Part shown: positions 26,880-34,298 of the stretch, piece by piece | How the letters are laid out: the number at the start of each line of letters is the position of its first letter | Numbering within the stretch: the stretch's first letter is position 1 | Assembly (NCBI RefSeq): GCF_003313385.1 | Contig: NZ_QMHN01000005.1 | Span: 341,035-405,034 of the forward strand | DNA from: Pedobacter chitinilyticus | GTDB taxonomy: Bacteria > Bacteroidota > Bacteroidia > Sphingobacteriales > Sphingobacteriaceae | Direction: 5' to 3' | DNA length: 64,000 bases | Made by a program: the position numbers and the translations under genes | Notes under the pieces: model-generated | What the model was told of the DNA's origin: nothing | Databases searched by the model: none | Seen by the model: the letters and a program-made list of their open reading frames with translations, nothing else

Positions 26880-27569
26880 ATGTCAAAAGATATTAAAATA
26901 CTAATTGTTGAAGACGATGAAAACCTACGTTTTTTAGTGGTTCATCGACTAAAGAATGAGGGATATCAGGTTTTGGAAGAAGGTGACGGCCTAGCGGCAG
27001 TACAGACCATTAGCACTGAAAAACCTGACATTGTGCTTTTAGATTGGATGTTGCCTGGAAAAGAAGGTTCTGAAGTTTGCGAAGAAGTACGTAAGCAAGG
27101 TTTTGAAGGGCTTATTATCATGATGACAGCTAAAGCGCAAGATGTGGATAAAATAGATGCCTATCAATTTGGAGCATCAGATTATGTAACTAAACCATTC
27201 AATATGGATGTTTTGGTAGCCATGTTAGAAAGTAAAGTGAAGTTTTTATTGCACGCCGACCGTTCAGAAATACACCGTTTTGGCAATATGGAACATCATC
27301 CAAATATCCACACGCTTTTCCGTGACGGGAAGAAAATAGAATTGACCATTTTAGAAAACAGGATATTACTTTACTTCCTTCGTAACCCTAATCAAGTCAT
27401 CAGCAGAGAAGATTTGATGTTGGAAGTGTGGGGCTACAATTCAGATGTGAACACACGTACCTTAGATATGCACATTGTACGCTTGCGTAAGAAAATAGAG
27501 GCTAATGCCGATAATCCACAGCTGTTACAAACCGTAAGGGGAGTAGGTTACCGCTTCAATGCAGGATAA
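26880..27569 (+). CDS. OmpR-family response regulator
   Basis: 229 aa DNA-binding regulator, partner of the kinase upstream. Receiver domain at 1-120, with the acidic pair in VEDDEN, phospho-acceptor Asp55 (VLLDWMLPG), the Thr in MMTAKA and the Lys in YVTKPF. A winged-helix domain (about 130-227) ends in the typical RTLDMHIVRLRKKI and TVRGVGYRF segments. The spacing to the kinase is 71 bases and contains a repeat hairpin. A strong bidirectional terminator follows. Confidence 0.95.
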   Translation: MSKDIKILIVEDDENLRFLVVHRLKNEGYQVLEEGDGLAAVQTISTEKPDIVLLDWMLPGKEGSEVCEEVRKQGFEGLIIMMTAKAQDVDKIDAYQFGASDYVTKPFNMDVLVAMLESKVKFLLHADRSEIHRFGNMEHHPNIHTLFRDGKKIELTILENRILLYFLRNPNQVISREDLMLEVWGYNSDVNTRTLDMHIVRLRKKIEANADNPQLLQTVRGVGYRFNAG

Positions 27570-27571
27570 AG

Positions 27572-27605
27572 AAAAGGCCTAGGATTTAATCCTAGGCCTT
27601 TTTTA
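27572..27605. terminator. Bidirectional terminator after the response regulator gene
   Basis: AAAAGGCCTAGGAT (27572-27585) pairs perfectly with ATCCTAGGCCTTTT (27589-27602), with a 3-nt loop, and A/T tracts on both sides let it work in both directions. It overlaps the stop codon of the small minus-strand lipoprotein gene. Confidence 0.9.
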
Positions 27606-27767
27606 ATTCTTATTTTGACCAGGAGCATAAGGTTTAGCAGATTTAGACCCTGTTGCTTTTTTCACTTGCCCAGGTGGAACTTTTCCACTGTTACCTGCCG
27701 TTGCATAGCACGAAGCAAATAAGGTAACTGCAAAGCATAGTATCGGGATAAGGAGTTTCTTTTTCAT
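27603..27767 (-). CDS. Short lipoprotein, 54 aa
   Basis: A minus-strand ORF of 54 codons plus stop. The translation has a basic start (MKKKLL), a hydrophobic core, and a lipobox LFASC with Cys20. A mature chain of about 34 residues follows, rich in Pro, Gly and Lys with the segments KVPPGQVKK and SAKPYAPGQ. Short lipoproteins with PPGQxKK and APGQ segments recur in Bacteroidota and have no known function. The stop codon overlaps the shared terminator. The signal sequence and codon pattern support a real gene. Confidence 0.7.
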   Translation of the reverse strand: MKKKLLIPILCFAVTLFASCYATAGNSGKVPPGQVKKATGSKSAKPYAPGQNKN

Positions 27768-27821
27768 TTCAGTTGGATTTTCTTAATGTTTTGCAAAGAA
27801 CATGCCAACTATACAAGAGGG

Positions 27822-28709
27822 TTACGATATTGGAAGCCAGCTACAAGCAACCAATATAAGGTACTGCAGCAGCATTGTGCCATCTAAATAAAAGAAATAA
27901 TAGTATTCGTTTCTTTTGAAATTAGACTTAAAGATGAGCCAGCCCGTAAGTAATACGGTTAGCGTAAGTCCTATCACATCCAGATTAATGTCTTTGGTAA
28001 ATAATACCAGCAGCAGCAGATAAACTGCCAATAAGGCTTGGCAAAAAATCCAGGCTTTTTTTTCGCCTAGCATTACTGGAATGGTTTTAAGCTCGTAAAG
28101 TTTATCCTGAAATAAATCTCTGATATCAAAGGGAACGGTAATAGCACAAACGAAAAGAAATCTTTTAGCTACCAACAATACCGTTTCGCTCAGTGGAACT
28201 TGAATTTGATGTAGGCTTTCCAGCTCAACAATGGGTAGAAGCACGCAGCTGCTTGCCCAAACAAAAGAAATAAGGAAGAGCTTAATGCCTGGAATATTAC
28301 GCAGGCCTATTTTCTTTTGGTTAAAACTTAAGAAAGGAATATTATAGGCCACCGAGAGTAAGCCCACAAATACCATGAGCAACTTAGATTCGAAGCTTAG
28401 GTAAAGCAAGCCTAAAGGAATTAAACAGAGCGCAGAAATAAGTGTGGTGGAAATCGTGAACCTATGATGGGCAAAAATCCATCTTACACGTTTAAAAGGA
28501 GAATTTTGAGGCGCTTTAGGTTTAGAGAGCAGCACCGCTAAATTGTAGATCAACAAAGTAGAAAAGAACAAAAAAGCCAACACGTGCTCGCTAGGTTTTG
28601 CTTTGAGCAAATGATAGGTGACCAAGCCTTGAGCTACTGCACAAATAGCAATAAAGAAATTGCTAAACAGCAAAAAATCAAGAATGGATAGACCTATTTT
28701 TCGAATCAT
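27822..28709 (-). CDS. UbiA-like membrane protein with one Asp motif missing
   Basis: 295 aa with eight to nine membrane segments. The second Asp-rich motif of UbiA prenyltransferases is intact (DIRDLFQDKLYELKTIPV), but the first (NxxxDxxxD) is absent; the equivalent segment reads LLIYNLAVLLSKPK. It may be an inactive or altered prenyltransferase. Without the first motif a diphosphate-Mg site would be incomplete. The neighbours are a 54-aa lipoprotein gene and a metallophosphoesterase, neither of which indicates a substrate. Confidence 0.7.
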   Translation of the reverse strand: MIRKIGLSILDFLLFSNFFIAICAVAQGLVTYHLLKAKPSEHVLAFLFFSTLLIYNLAVLLSKPKAPQNSPFKRVRWIFAHHRFTISTTLISALCLIPLGLLYLSFESKLLMVFVGLLSVAYNIPFLSFNQKKIGLRNIPGIKLFLISFVWASSCVLLPIVELESLHQIQVPLSETVLLVAKRFLFVCAITVPFDIRDLFQDKLYELKTIPVMLGEKKAWIFCQALLAVYLLLLVLFTKDINLDVIGLTLTVLLTGWLIFKSNFKRNEYYYFFYLDGTMLLQYLILVACSWLPIS

Positions 28710-28715
28710 TAATTT

Positions 28716-28776
28716 TCAGTTATAAGTTGCAGGTTATGAGTTGCTTGATGGTACATAACTTGTAACCCATAACAAG
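28716..28776. repeat. Inverted repeat with TTATAAGTTGC-type arms
   Basis: The left arm GTTATAAGTTGCAGGTTAT (about 28719-28737) is partly complementary to ACATAACTTGTAACCCATAAC (about 28754-28774). The same sequence type occurs in the atpA-atpG and atpF-atpH spacers. It lies between two minus-strand genes. Confidence 0.6.
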
Positions 28777-28782
28777 CAATAC

Positions 28783-30039
28783 CTAAGCTTTGCTTAACGT
28801 AAATATCGTGATTTCTGGCAAAATACCTACACGGCCAGGATAGCCCAAAAAGCCATATCCCACATTTACATACAATTGTTGCTGTTGTTCGGCATATAGA
28901 CCCGCCCATTCTTTATAAATATATTGAATAGGACTCCATTGGGTTTCCTTTAACCTTACGCCAAATTGCATACCGTGTGTATGGCCGCTAAACATCGCAT
29001 CTATCTGTGGGTATTTTTGTAATACCTCTCCACGCCAATGTGATGGATCGTGCGAGAGCAATAGTTTTACAGGCAAATCATCCGTATTTTGTGTCGCTAA
29101 TTCCATTTTTCCATATTTCGGAAAACGGCCCATTCCCCAGTTTTCAATGCCAAGAATACCTATTTCCTCACCGTCAACTTTCAATCTACGGTGCTCATTC
29201 ATTAAAAGATCCCAACCCATAATTTTATGAGTGGCCACCATATCCTGTAGGTTTTTCACTTTGGCTGGCGAACTGCCTCTGCCAAAATGATAATCACCAT
29301 AATCGTGATTACCCAACACCGAATAAACGCCTAGTGGTGCCGTTACTTTACTGAAAATATCCTGATAGTCTTTTACTTCGCTGGTGAGATTGTTCACTAA
29401 GTCGCCAGTAAAAAACACGAAATCGGGCTTTTCGGCAAGGAGCATTTCTACGCCACCCTTTACGGCCGTTTTATTGTAAAAACTTCCCGAGTGGATATCC
29501 GAAACCTGTGCCATGGTAATGCCATCAAAGGCGCTAGGCAAATTTGGAAGCTTAAGGTTTACTCTCCTGATCTGATAATCGTAAGCGCCAGAAATAATGC
29601 CCCAACTTAAGGAACTTAGGGGAATAGCCCCTGCAATTAACCCTGCTTTTACCAAAAATGAAGAACGACTGATAGGTTCACCAGCAATGGTTTCTTTTGC
29701 CGCCTCAACAGGTTTTTTGCGTTTCAGCAATCTGCTGAATTTGATAATCAACCGTCTTAGGTCATCAATCAACAGGAAGGGTAATATAATCGCTTTGCTA
29801 GCGGTAAGAAGGAAGAATGCAACTAAAATAATGGCTCTAGCAGTTAAAAATAGATTAAGATAGATGGCACAAAAAACGCCAATAATCAAACTGATGTTGA
29901 CTACCCACCACGCTCTTTTAAAGAATTGTTTGGTACTTTGTTTCCAGTTTTTAAATACAGCTAATATGGCATTGTAGCAATAAATATCAAATAAGATGAC
30001 GATGAAGCAAAGTACTGTAAGAAATATTGTTCTTCCCAT
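28783..30039 (-). CDS. Membrane-anchored metallophosphoesterase
   Basis: 418 aa. Three N-terminal membrane helices (about residues 4-24, 46-66 and 69-92), then a hydrophobic segment at about 130-150 (SRSSFLVKAGLIAGAIPL), and a calcineurin-like phosphoesterase domain from about 170 to the end. All metal motifs are visible: SDIHSG, GDLVNN, GNHDYG, SHDPSHW and GHTHGM. The family includes membrane-linked phosphodiesterases (YkuE-like) whose substrates are uncertain. The start ATG lies shortly after a TAACTTTA sequence resembling a -7 box. Confidence 0.9.
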   Translation of the reverse strand: MGRTIFLTVLCFIVILFDIYCYNAILAVFKNWKQSTKQFFKRAWWVVNISLIIGVFCAIYLNLFLTARAIILVAFFLLTASKAIILPFLLIDDLRRLIIKFSRLLKRKKPVEAAKETIAGEPISRSSFLVKAGLIAGAIPLSSLSWGIISGAYDYQIRRVNLKLPNLPSAFDGITMAQVSDIHSGSFYNKTAVKGGVEMLLAEKPDFVFFTGDLVNNLTSEVKDYQDIFSKVTAPLGVYSVLGNHDYGDYHFGRGSSPAKVKNLQDMVATHKIMGWDLLMNEHRRLKVDGEEIGILGIENWGMGRFPKYGKMELATQNTDDLPVKLLLSHDPSHWRGEVLQKYPQIDAMFSGHTHGMQFGVRLKETQWSPIQYIYKEWAGLYAEQQQQLYVNVGYGFLGYPGRVGILPEITIFTLSKA

Positions 30040-30147
30040 AGGGATAAAGTTAATTAGTTTGAGTGTTTAGATGGATTAAGTTTTCAAATGTTTCGTTGGT
30101 CTTGCCATATCTTTGTCATACTGATGATAGAAGAAGGAGTTAGTGAA

Positions 30148-30178
30148 GACTTACGAAGTTTTTAAAACTTCGTAAGTC
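30148..30178. repeat. Dispersed palindrome, copy 1
   Basis: A 31-bp near-perfect palindrome: GACTTACGAAGTTTT (30148-30162) complements AAAACTTCGTAAGTC (30164-30178) around one central base. It belongs to the same family as those at 33119, 33329 and 51313 (arm pattern xxxTACGAxGTTTT). Confidence 0.75.
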
Positions 30179-30189
30179 CATATAGAGCT

Positions 30190-30226
30190 AGATTTCTCTC
30201 TCGCTTCGCTTCGTTCGAAATGGCGA
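30190..30226 (-). repeat. GTCATT-type dispersed element, copy 2 (degenerate)
   Basis: Read on the minus strand it runs GCCATTTCGAACGAAGCGAA, then GCGAGAGAGAAATCT. It matches the GTCATT ... CG ... GAATCT pattern found at four other places in the window. It lies between two minus-strand genes. Confidence 0.5.
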
Positions 30227-30235
30227 GCATATTAA

Positions 30236-31714
30236 CTATCCAAAATCTTCATCATCTTCATCAATGTCTGCATTGAATAAACTCTCAAACATATCAGAAA
30301 ACCCAAAGCCACCGTTCAGGTAGTTTTTATTCAATTGCGAAAACTCCGATAGTCCATGCAAAACAAATTCCATGAGCAATAAAGTTTGGTTTTCGCTCAA
30401 CTTAGGGTGGAACTTTTTAATCAATTCTTCCAAGCCCTTTACCTTCTGCAGTTCTTTTTTATACGCCGCCAAGGTTAGGTTATCATCCACGTCAATGGTA
30501 TTGCCTTCGGTAAACCACTCCGTAATTTCGGTGTAAGGATTAGCCGTTTTACTTTTCTTCGCTCTTGTTGGATCTGGGAAATAACGGACAAATAAATGCT
30601 TAATAGCTTTCCCAATTAACGTATGCGCTACTTTAGCGGGACCTTCCAGTTCACCTTCGTACACCAATTCTATCTTTCCAGTAACCGCGGGGATAATGCC
30701 ACTAAAATCAGAAATACGCACGAAAGTATCTTTTTCTTTGTTGATGAGCATCCTTCGCTCGGCATTGCCAATTAAATTTTCAAATGCCGAAATGGTCAAA
30801 CGAGCCGAAACACCCGATTTTTGATCAATATATTCACTCTTTCTGGCTTCAAAAGCTACCTGTTCCACTAAATCTTTCACCAAGCCATCCGCTTCGATCA
30901 AGCGTTGTTCAGGCGTAAGCTTAGCCTCCTGGAAAGTAATCTTTCTCGAAATCTCTATCGATTTAGGATAATGGGTTAGAATTTGACTTTCAATACGGTC
31001 TTTCAAAGGCGTTACAATACTTCCACGGTTGGTATAATCTTCAGGATTTGCGGTAAACACAAATTGAATATCCAAAGGCAAACGAAGCTTAAAACCTCTG
31101 ATTTGAATATCCTTTTCTTGCAGCATGTTAAATAAAGCCACTTGAATCCTCGCTTGTAAATCGGGAAGTTCATTGATCACGAAAATGCCACGGTGCGCTC
31201 TAGGGATTAAACCAAAGTGGATAACCCTTTCATCGTTGTAGGTCAATTTCAGGTTGGCAGCTTTAATGGGATCTACATCTCCAATCAAATCGGCCACGGT
31301 CACATCAGGCGTAGCTAGTTTTTCAGTGTAGCGTTCGCTGCGGTGCAACCATGCAATAGGGGTATCATCACCTTTGGTGGCAATTTCATGATGCCCGTAC
31401 CACGAAATGGGATTCAAAGGGTCGTCGAAAATCTCGCTACCCGCAATATAGGGAATGTACTCGTCCAGCAAGTTCACCATTAAACGGGCAATACGTGTTT
31501 TGGCCTGTCCCCTCAAACCCAACAACAATACATTATGTCGGGCCAAAATTGCAGTTTGCAGTTCGGGAATGACGGTTTCATCGTAACCCAAAATCCCTTC
31601 AAAACCTGCTTCTTTTTGCTGTAACTGTTTAATTAAATTTTTCCTAAGCTCGTCTTTAATACTTAACGATTGATATGAGGTTGCTTTTAGTTCTCCTAGA
31701 GTTGTTGCTTGCAT
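30236..31714 (-). CDS. MoxR/ChlI-type AAA+ ATPase
   Basis: 492 aa cytoplasmic ATPase. Walker A region LLLGLRGQAKTRIA (about residues 83-96) and Walker B region GIFVINELPDL; the following FTANPEDYTNRG and TPLKDRIE segments are typical of MoxR/magnesium-chelatase-like AAA+ proteins. The C-terminus is acidic (DADIDEDDEDFG). The gene directly follows the VWA-domain gene on the same strand, and MoxR/VWA pairs act together as chaperone-like or metal-insertion modules. The target here is unknown. It is longer than simple MoxR (about 330 aa) because of a C-terminal helical region. Confidence 0.85.
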   Translation of the reverse strand: MQATTLGELKATSYQSLSIKDELRKNLIKQLQQKEAGFEGILGYDETVIPELQTAILARHNVLLLGLRGQAKTRIARLMVNLLDEYIPYIAGSEIFDDPLNPISWYGHHEIATKGDDTPIAWLHRSERYTEKLATPDVTVADLIGDVDPIKAANLKLTYNDERVIHFGLIPRAHRGIFVINELPDLQARIQVALFNMLQEKDIQIRGFKLRLPLDIQFVFTANPEDYTNRGSIVTPLKDRIESQILTHYPKSIEISRKITFQEAKLTPEQRLIEADGLVKDLVEQVAFEARKSEYIDQKSGVSARLTISAFENLIGNAERRMLINKEKDTFVRISDFSGIIPAVTGKIELVYEGELEGPAKVAHTLIGKAIKHLFVRYFPDPTRAKKSKTANPYTEITEWFTEGNTIDVDDNLTLAAYKKELQKVKGLEELIKKFHPKLSENQTLLLMEFVLHGLSEFSQLNKNYLNGGFGFSDMFESLFNADIDEDDEDFG

Positions 31715-31722
31715 ATTTTTTA

Positions 31723-31812
31723 TTTAGTCGGGAAGTCCTTAAAGTCAGGAAGACCGAAGTATCATAGGCATGCTAACTTCGGCCTTTCGGTCTCTTCACT
31801 TTCGGACTACCG
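31723..31812. repeat. Hairpin spacer with AGTCxGGA-type arm repeats
   Basis: The left arm is built of about four degenerate 8-nt units (AGTCGGGA, AGTCCTTA, AAGTCAGG, AAGACCGA). The right arm (31776-31812) is their approximate reverse complement (ACTTCGGCCTTTCGGTCT and onward). The right end overlaps the stop codon of the VWA gene. No gene lies within. Confidence 0.65.
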
Positions 31813-32898
31813 TACGGTTCTTCTTCTGTTTTTAATATAATCTTCAAAAATGTACTCGCCTAAGCCATTTAGCGAGCTGTAAAAGGCCCTGCCGCCATTA
31901 ATTTGTGTAAATTGCCTCACAAACTGCTGCAAGTAAGGGTCTTTGGCAATCATAAACGTGGTGATGGGAATGTTTAATCTTTTACACTGTGCCGCCATGT
32001 TCAGCGTTTTGCCAATCACTTTTCTGTCCAATCCCACACTGTTTTTGTAATAACGCCCATTCTCCTTCAAGCAAGTAGGCTTGCCATCCGTTATCATGAA
32101 AATTTGCTTGTTGTGCGTTTTTCGCCTGCGTAACAAATCGGTAGCCAGTTCCAAACCTGCAAAAGTGTTGGTATGGTAGGGCCCAACTTGCAAGTAGGGC
32201 AGGTCTTTAATGCTGATTGGCCAAGCATCGTTCCCAAAAACCACGATGTCCAAAGTATCTTTCGGGTATTTGGTCTTAATCAGTTCAGCCAAAGCCATGG
32301 CCGTTTTCTTAGCAGGAGTAATGCGGTCTTCCCCGTATAAAATCATCGAGTGCGAAATGTCGATCATCAACACAGTAGAAGTTAAAGTTTTGTAGTCCTT
32401 TTCTTCCACTTCCAAATCACGTTCTGTAAGCGTGAAATTGCCTAAGCCATGATTTATTTGGGCATTGTGGATAGAAGCCGTCATGTCGATTTGGTCCAAA
32501 CTATCCCCGAAATTAAACTCCCGTCGGTCTGCATTTTTTTCTTCGCCAATCCCCGAAATATTGCTGTTATGATTACCCTTTCCAGCTTTTTTAAGCTTTC
32601 CGAAAATTTCTTCCAAGGCCGACTTACGAATGGTTTGTTCCGTTTTGGCAGTGATTTTTACCTCCCCATCCTCTTCCTTCAAATAGCCCTTGTCCTTCAG
32701 GTCTTCAATGAAATCACCCATTCCATAGTCGTTGTTAGTAAACTTGTATTGCTTGTCCAACTCATTCATCCAAGCCAAAGCTTCGCCAGCATCCCCAGCC
32801 GTGTAATTGAGGAGTTGCGTAAATAATTTCAGCAATTCATCAAAGCCACCTTTGGGCAATTCGTTCGGTAAAAATTTAGAAAACTGATAACCTTTCAT
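31807..32898 (-). CDS. VWA-domain protein partnering the MoxR ATPase
   Basis: 363 aa. The N-terminal half is helical and charged. The C-terminal half (about 185-350) is a von Willebrand A domain with an intact MIDAS: DISHS in VLMIDISHSMILYG, then a TDG motif in MITDGKPT. The domain type resembles the CoxE/ChlD group that works with MoxR/ChlI ATPases. The start at 32898 (MKGYQFSKF) is preferred, because the preceding seven codons from 32919 look like leader sequence; this is a judgement. A repeat-rich spacer separates it from the ATPase gene. Confidence 0.82.
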   Translation of the reverse strand: MKGYQFSKFLPNELPKGGFDELLKLFTQLLNYTAGDAGEALAWMNELDKQYKFTNNDYGMGDFIEDLKDKGYLKEEDGEVKITAKTEQTIRKSALEEIFGKLKKAGKGNHNSNISGIGEEKNADRREFNFGDSLDQIDMTASIHNAQINHGLGNFTLTERDLEVEEKDYKTLTSTVLMIDISHSMILYGEDRITPAKKTAMALAELIKTKYPKDTLDIVVFGNDAWPISIKDLPYLQVGPYHTNTFAGLELATDLLRRRKTHNKQIFMITDGKPTCLKENGRYYKNSVGLDRKVIGKTLNMAAQCKRLNIPITTFMIAKDPYLQQFVRQFTQINGGRAFYSSLNGLGEYIFEDYIKNRRRTVR

Positions 32899-33073
32899 AT
32901 CGCTCTTAGCACCTTTCATTAACGTAACAACTAAGGTAATGGTTTGCCAATGGAATATTTTAAGGCAGATGTCATATTCTTTTAAGAAGTGCCTTTTGCC
33001 ATTTGCTGTTAAAATAGTCCATTTTTAGCATTTTAAGACTTGGAAATGATCGTTCGTTTTCCATCGGATACGC

Positions 33074-33199
33074 AAGTCCTGCTGTTCGCTACTATCTTTT
33101 TGTTGTAGCCACTGCCCTAAACCTCGTAGGTTTCAAAAACCTACGAGGTTTTTTCCTTGCGTTGGTGCAACAAAAAGGATAACGCTGCCATCTGGTTTA
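33074..33199 (-). repeat. CCCGAT-type terminal-inverted-repeat element, copy B
   Basis: On the minus strand it begins TAAACCAGATGGCAGCGTTA, then TCCTTTTTGTTG. It ends with CAACAAAAAGATAGTAGCG, then AACAGCAGGACT. Both ends match copy A at 37194 (TTATCCTTTTTT and AAAAAGATA cores). The middle carries the nested palindrome at 33119-33151. Confidence 0.7.
33119..33151. repeat. Dispersed palindrome, copy 2 (ACCTCGTAGGT)
   Basis: AAACCTCGTAGGTTT (33119-33133) pairs perfectly with AAACCTACGAGGTTT (33137-33151), with a 3-nt loop. It is inserted within the CCCGAT-type element. Confidence 0.85.
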
Positions 33200-33230
33200 T
33201 TGAGCAAAGGCATTGCATCTAATTTTTTCC

Positions 33231-33260
33231 TGTCATTCCAACGAAAGGATGAATCTCATA
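33231..33260 (+). repeat. GTCATT-type dispersed element, copy 3
   Basis: TGTCATTCCAACGAAAGGAT, then GAATCTCAT. The same GTCATT, CGAA and GAATCT landmarks recur at 20234, 30190, 34261 and 49392. Too short and diverged to be a gene. Confidence 0.45.
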
Positions 33261-33328
33261 AAGCGGAAACGCTGAACAACTAACAAATAAGATGGTCAAC
33301 GTTTAGCTCCAGTGCCCACTGCTATAAA

Positions 33329-33361
33329 AAACCTCGTAGGTTTTTAAAACCTGCGAGGTTT
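33329..33361. repeat. Dispersed palindrome, copy 3
   Basis: AAACCTCGTAGGTTTT is followed after one base by AAAACCTGCGAGGTTT; one arm base differs (G for A). It has the same family core as copies 2 and 4 and lies just after the DUF2809 stop codon. Confidence 0.85.
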
Positions 33362-33367
33362 GAATGC

Positions 33368-33736
33368 TTAAAGCTTTCCTCGCTCTGCAAGTAAAATAAT
33401 TACAGCGCCAATGGTGTAGGCCCATATATCTTCCCAAGCAAAATAATTTCCAATCACTACATTGGCTAATCTAGAATGTTCCAAGCCCACTCGTTTTACA
33501 AATTGAAAATATTGGAGTGTTTCTATCAGATAGGCAAAGAGTAACACGCCAATAGTTGTTTTTAAAACAGGTAGGTTAACGAAAGCTTTTACAAAACAAT
33601 AGATGAGAATAACCACCAACACATCGCCAACATAAGGGCGAACGAATTGGTCATTAATGTAAAGTGCAATCAGGACTTCTGTGATGAAAAGGATCACGGC
33701 AAGAGCAAAATACCTGATGTTGAATTGTATTTTCAT
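33368..33736 (-). CDS. DUF2809 membrane protein
   Basis: 122 aa, integral membrane with four hydrophobic segments. DUF2809 features are the FVRPYVGDVLVVILIYCF segment, the IETLQYFQFVKRVGL segment and the C-terminal GNYFAWEDIWAYTIG. Function unknown; related proteins sit in the inner membrane. It is a single gene on the minus strand, flanked by repeats on one side and divergent from the SnoaL-like gene on the other. The length is normal. Confidence 0.88.
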   Translation of the reverse strand: MKIQFNIRYFALAVILFITEVLIALYINDQFVRPYVGDVLVVILIYCFVKAFVNLPVLKTTIGVLLFAYLIETLQYFQFVKRVGLEHSRLANVVIGNYFAWEDIWAYTIGAVIILLAERGKL

Positions 33737-33797
33737 TGGCTTTTGTATTTATGGTGCATGAAAATAAATTTATTAGATTTGTTAACAAAGGTTTTTT

Positions 33798-34223
33798 ATG
33801 AAAAGATTATTGACGATCCTATTATGCTTTGTGGCTAGCCATGTAATGGCCCAAACCGCCCAAGACCGAACAGCGATTTTAAAAGTGTTGGAAGACCAGT
33901 GTCAAGGTTGGAACAAAGGAGATATGGATGCTTATATGCAAGGATATTGGAAAAGCGATAGTCTGCTGTTTGTTGGTAAAAATGGGCCTACTTATGGCTG
34001 GCAAAAAACTTTAGATAATTATAAGAAAGGTTACCCGGATAAAAGTGCGATGGGCTTTTTAACTTTCGGTATTAAAAAAATAGATTTTCTGGCAAAAGAT
34101 AGAGCCTTCGTGTTGGGCAGTTGGAACTTGAAGCGAGAAAAAGATGAACCCAAGGGATATTTCACTTTGCTATTGAGAAAAATCAGTGGGCAATGGAAAG
34201 TGGTTGCAGACCATAGTTCTTAG
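33798..34223 (+). CDS. SnoaL/DUF4440-like secreted protein
   Basis: 141 aa with a signal peptide cleaved near HVMAQ (about residue 19). The rest reads as an NTF2-like cone fold: ILKVLEDQCQGWNKGDMDAY at the start, then SLLFVGKNGPTYGWQ and GQWKVVADHSS at the end. Members bind small ligands or act as small enzymes; the ligand here is unknown. It is a single plus-strand gene between two minus-strand genes. A TAGATTTG box (33774-33781) fits TAnnTTTG at a normal leader distance of 16 nt. Confidence 0.83.
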   Translation: MKRLLTILLCFVASHVMAQTAQDRTAILKVLEDQCQGWNKGDMDAYMQGYWKSDSLLFVGKNGPTYGWQKTLDNYKKGYPDKSAMGFLTFGIKKIDFLAKDRAFVLGSWNLKREKDEPKGYFTLLLRKISGQWKVVADHSS

Positions 34224-34260
34224 CTAAATTTGGGCCTCCTTGCCGTGTCGAGGCACGAGA

Positions 34261-34297
34261 CATCAAATAGATTCTGCGCTAAGCTCTGAATGACAAG
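34261..34297 (-). repeat. GTCATT-type dispersed element, copy 4
   Basis: On the minus strand it reads CTTGTCATTCAGAGCTTAGC, then GCAGAATCTATTTG. It lies between the convergent SnoaL-like and DUF5690 genes. Confidence 0.5.
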
Positions 34298-34298
34298 G

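Larger units (their letters stand above)
32920..33367. other. 448-base gene-free stretch of nested repeats
   Basis: No credible gene. It contains a CCCGAT-type element (33074-33199), the ACCTCGTAGGT palindrome nested inside it (33119-33151), a GTCATT-type copy (33231-33260) and a second ACCTCGTAGGT palindrome (33329-33361). It is the densest repeat spot of the window and separates the VWA and DUF2809 genes. Confidence 0.8.

Noticed and set aside
32449..32826. 125-residue plus-strand ORF opposite the VWA gene
   Set aside because: Antisense shadow; the VWA frame has an intact MIDAS.
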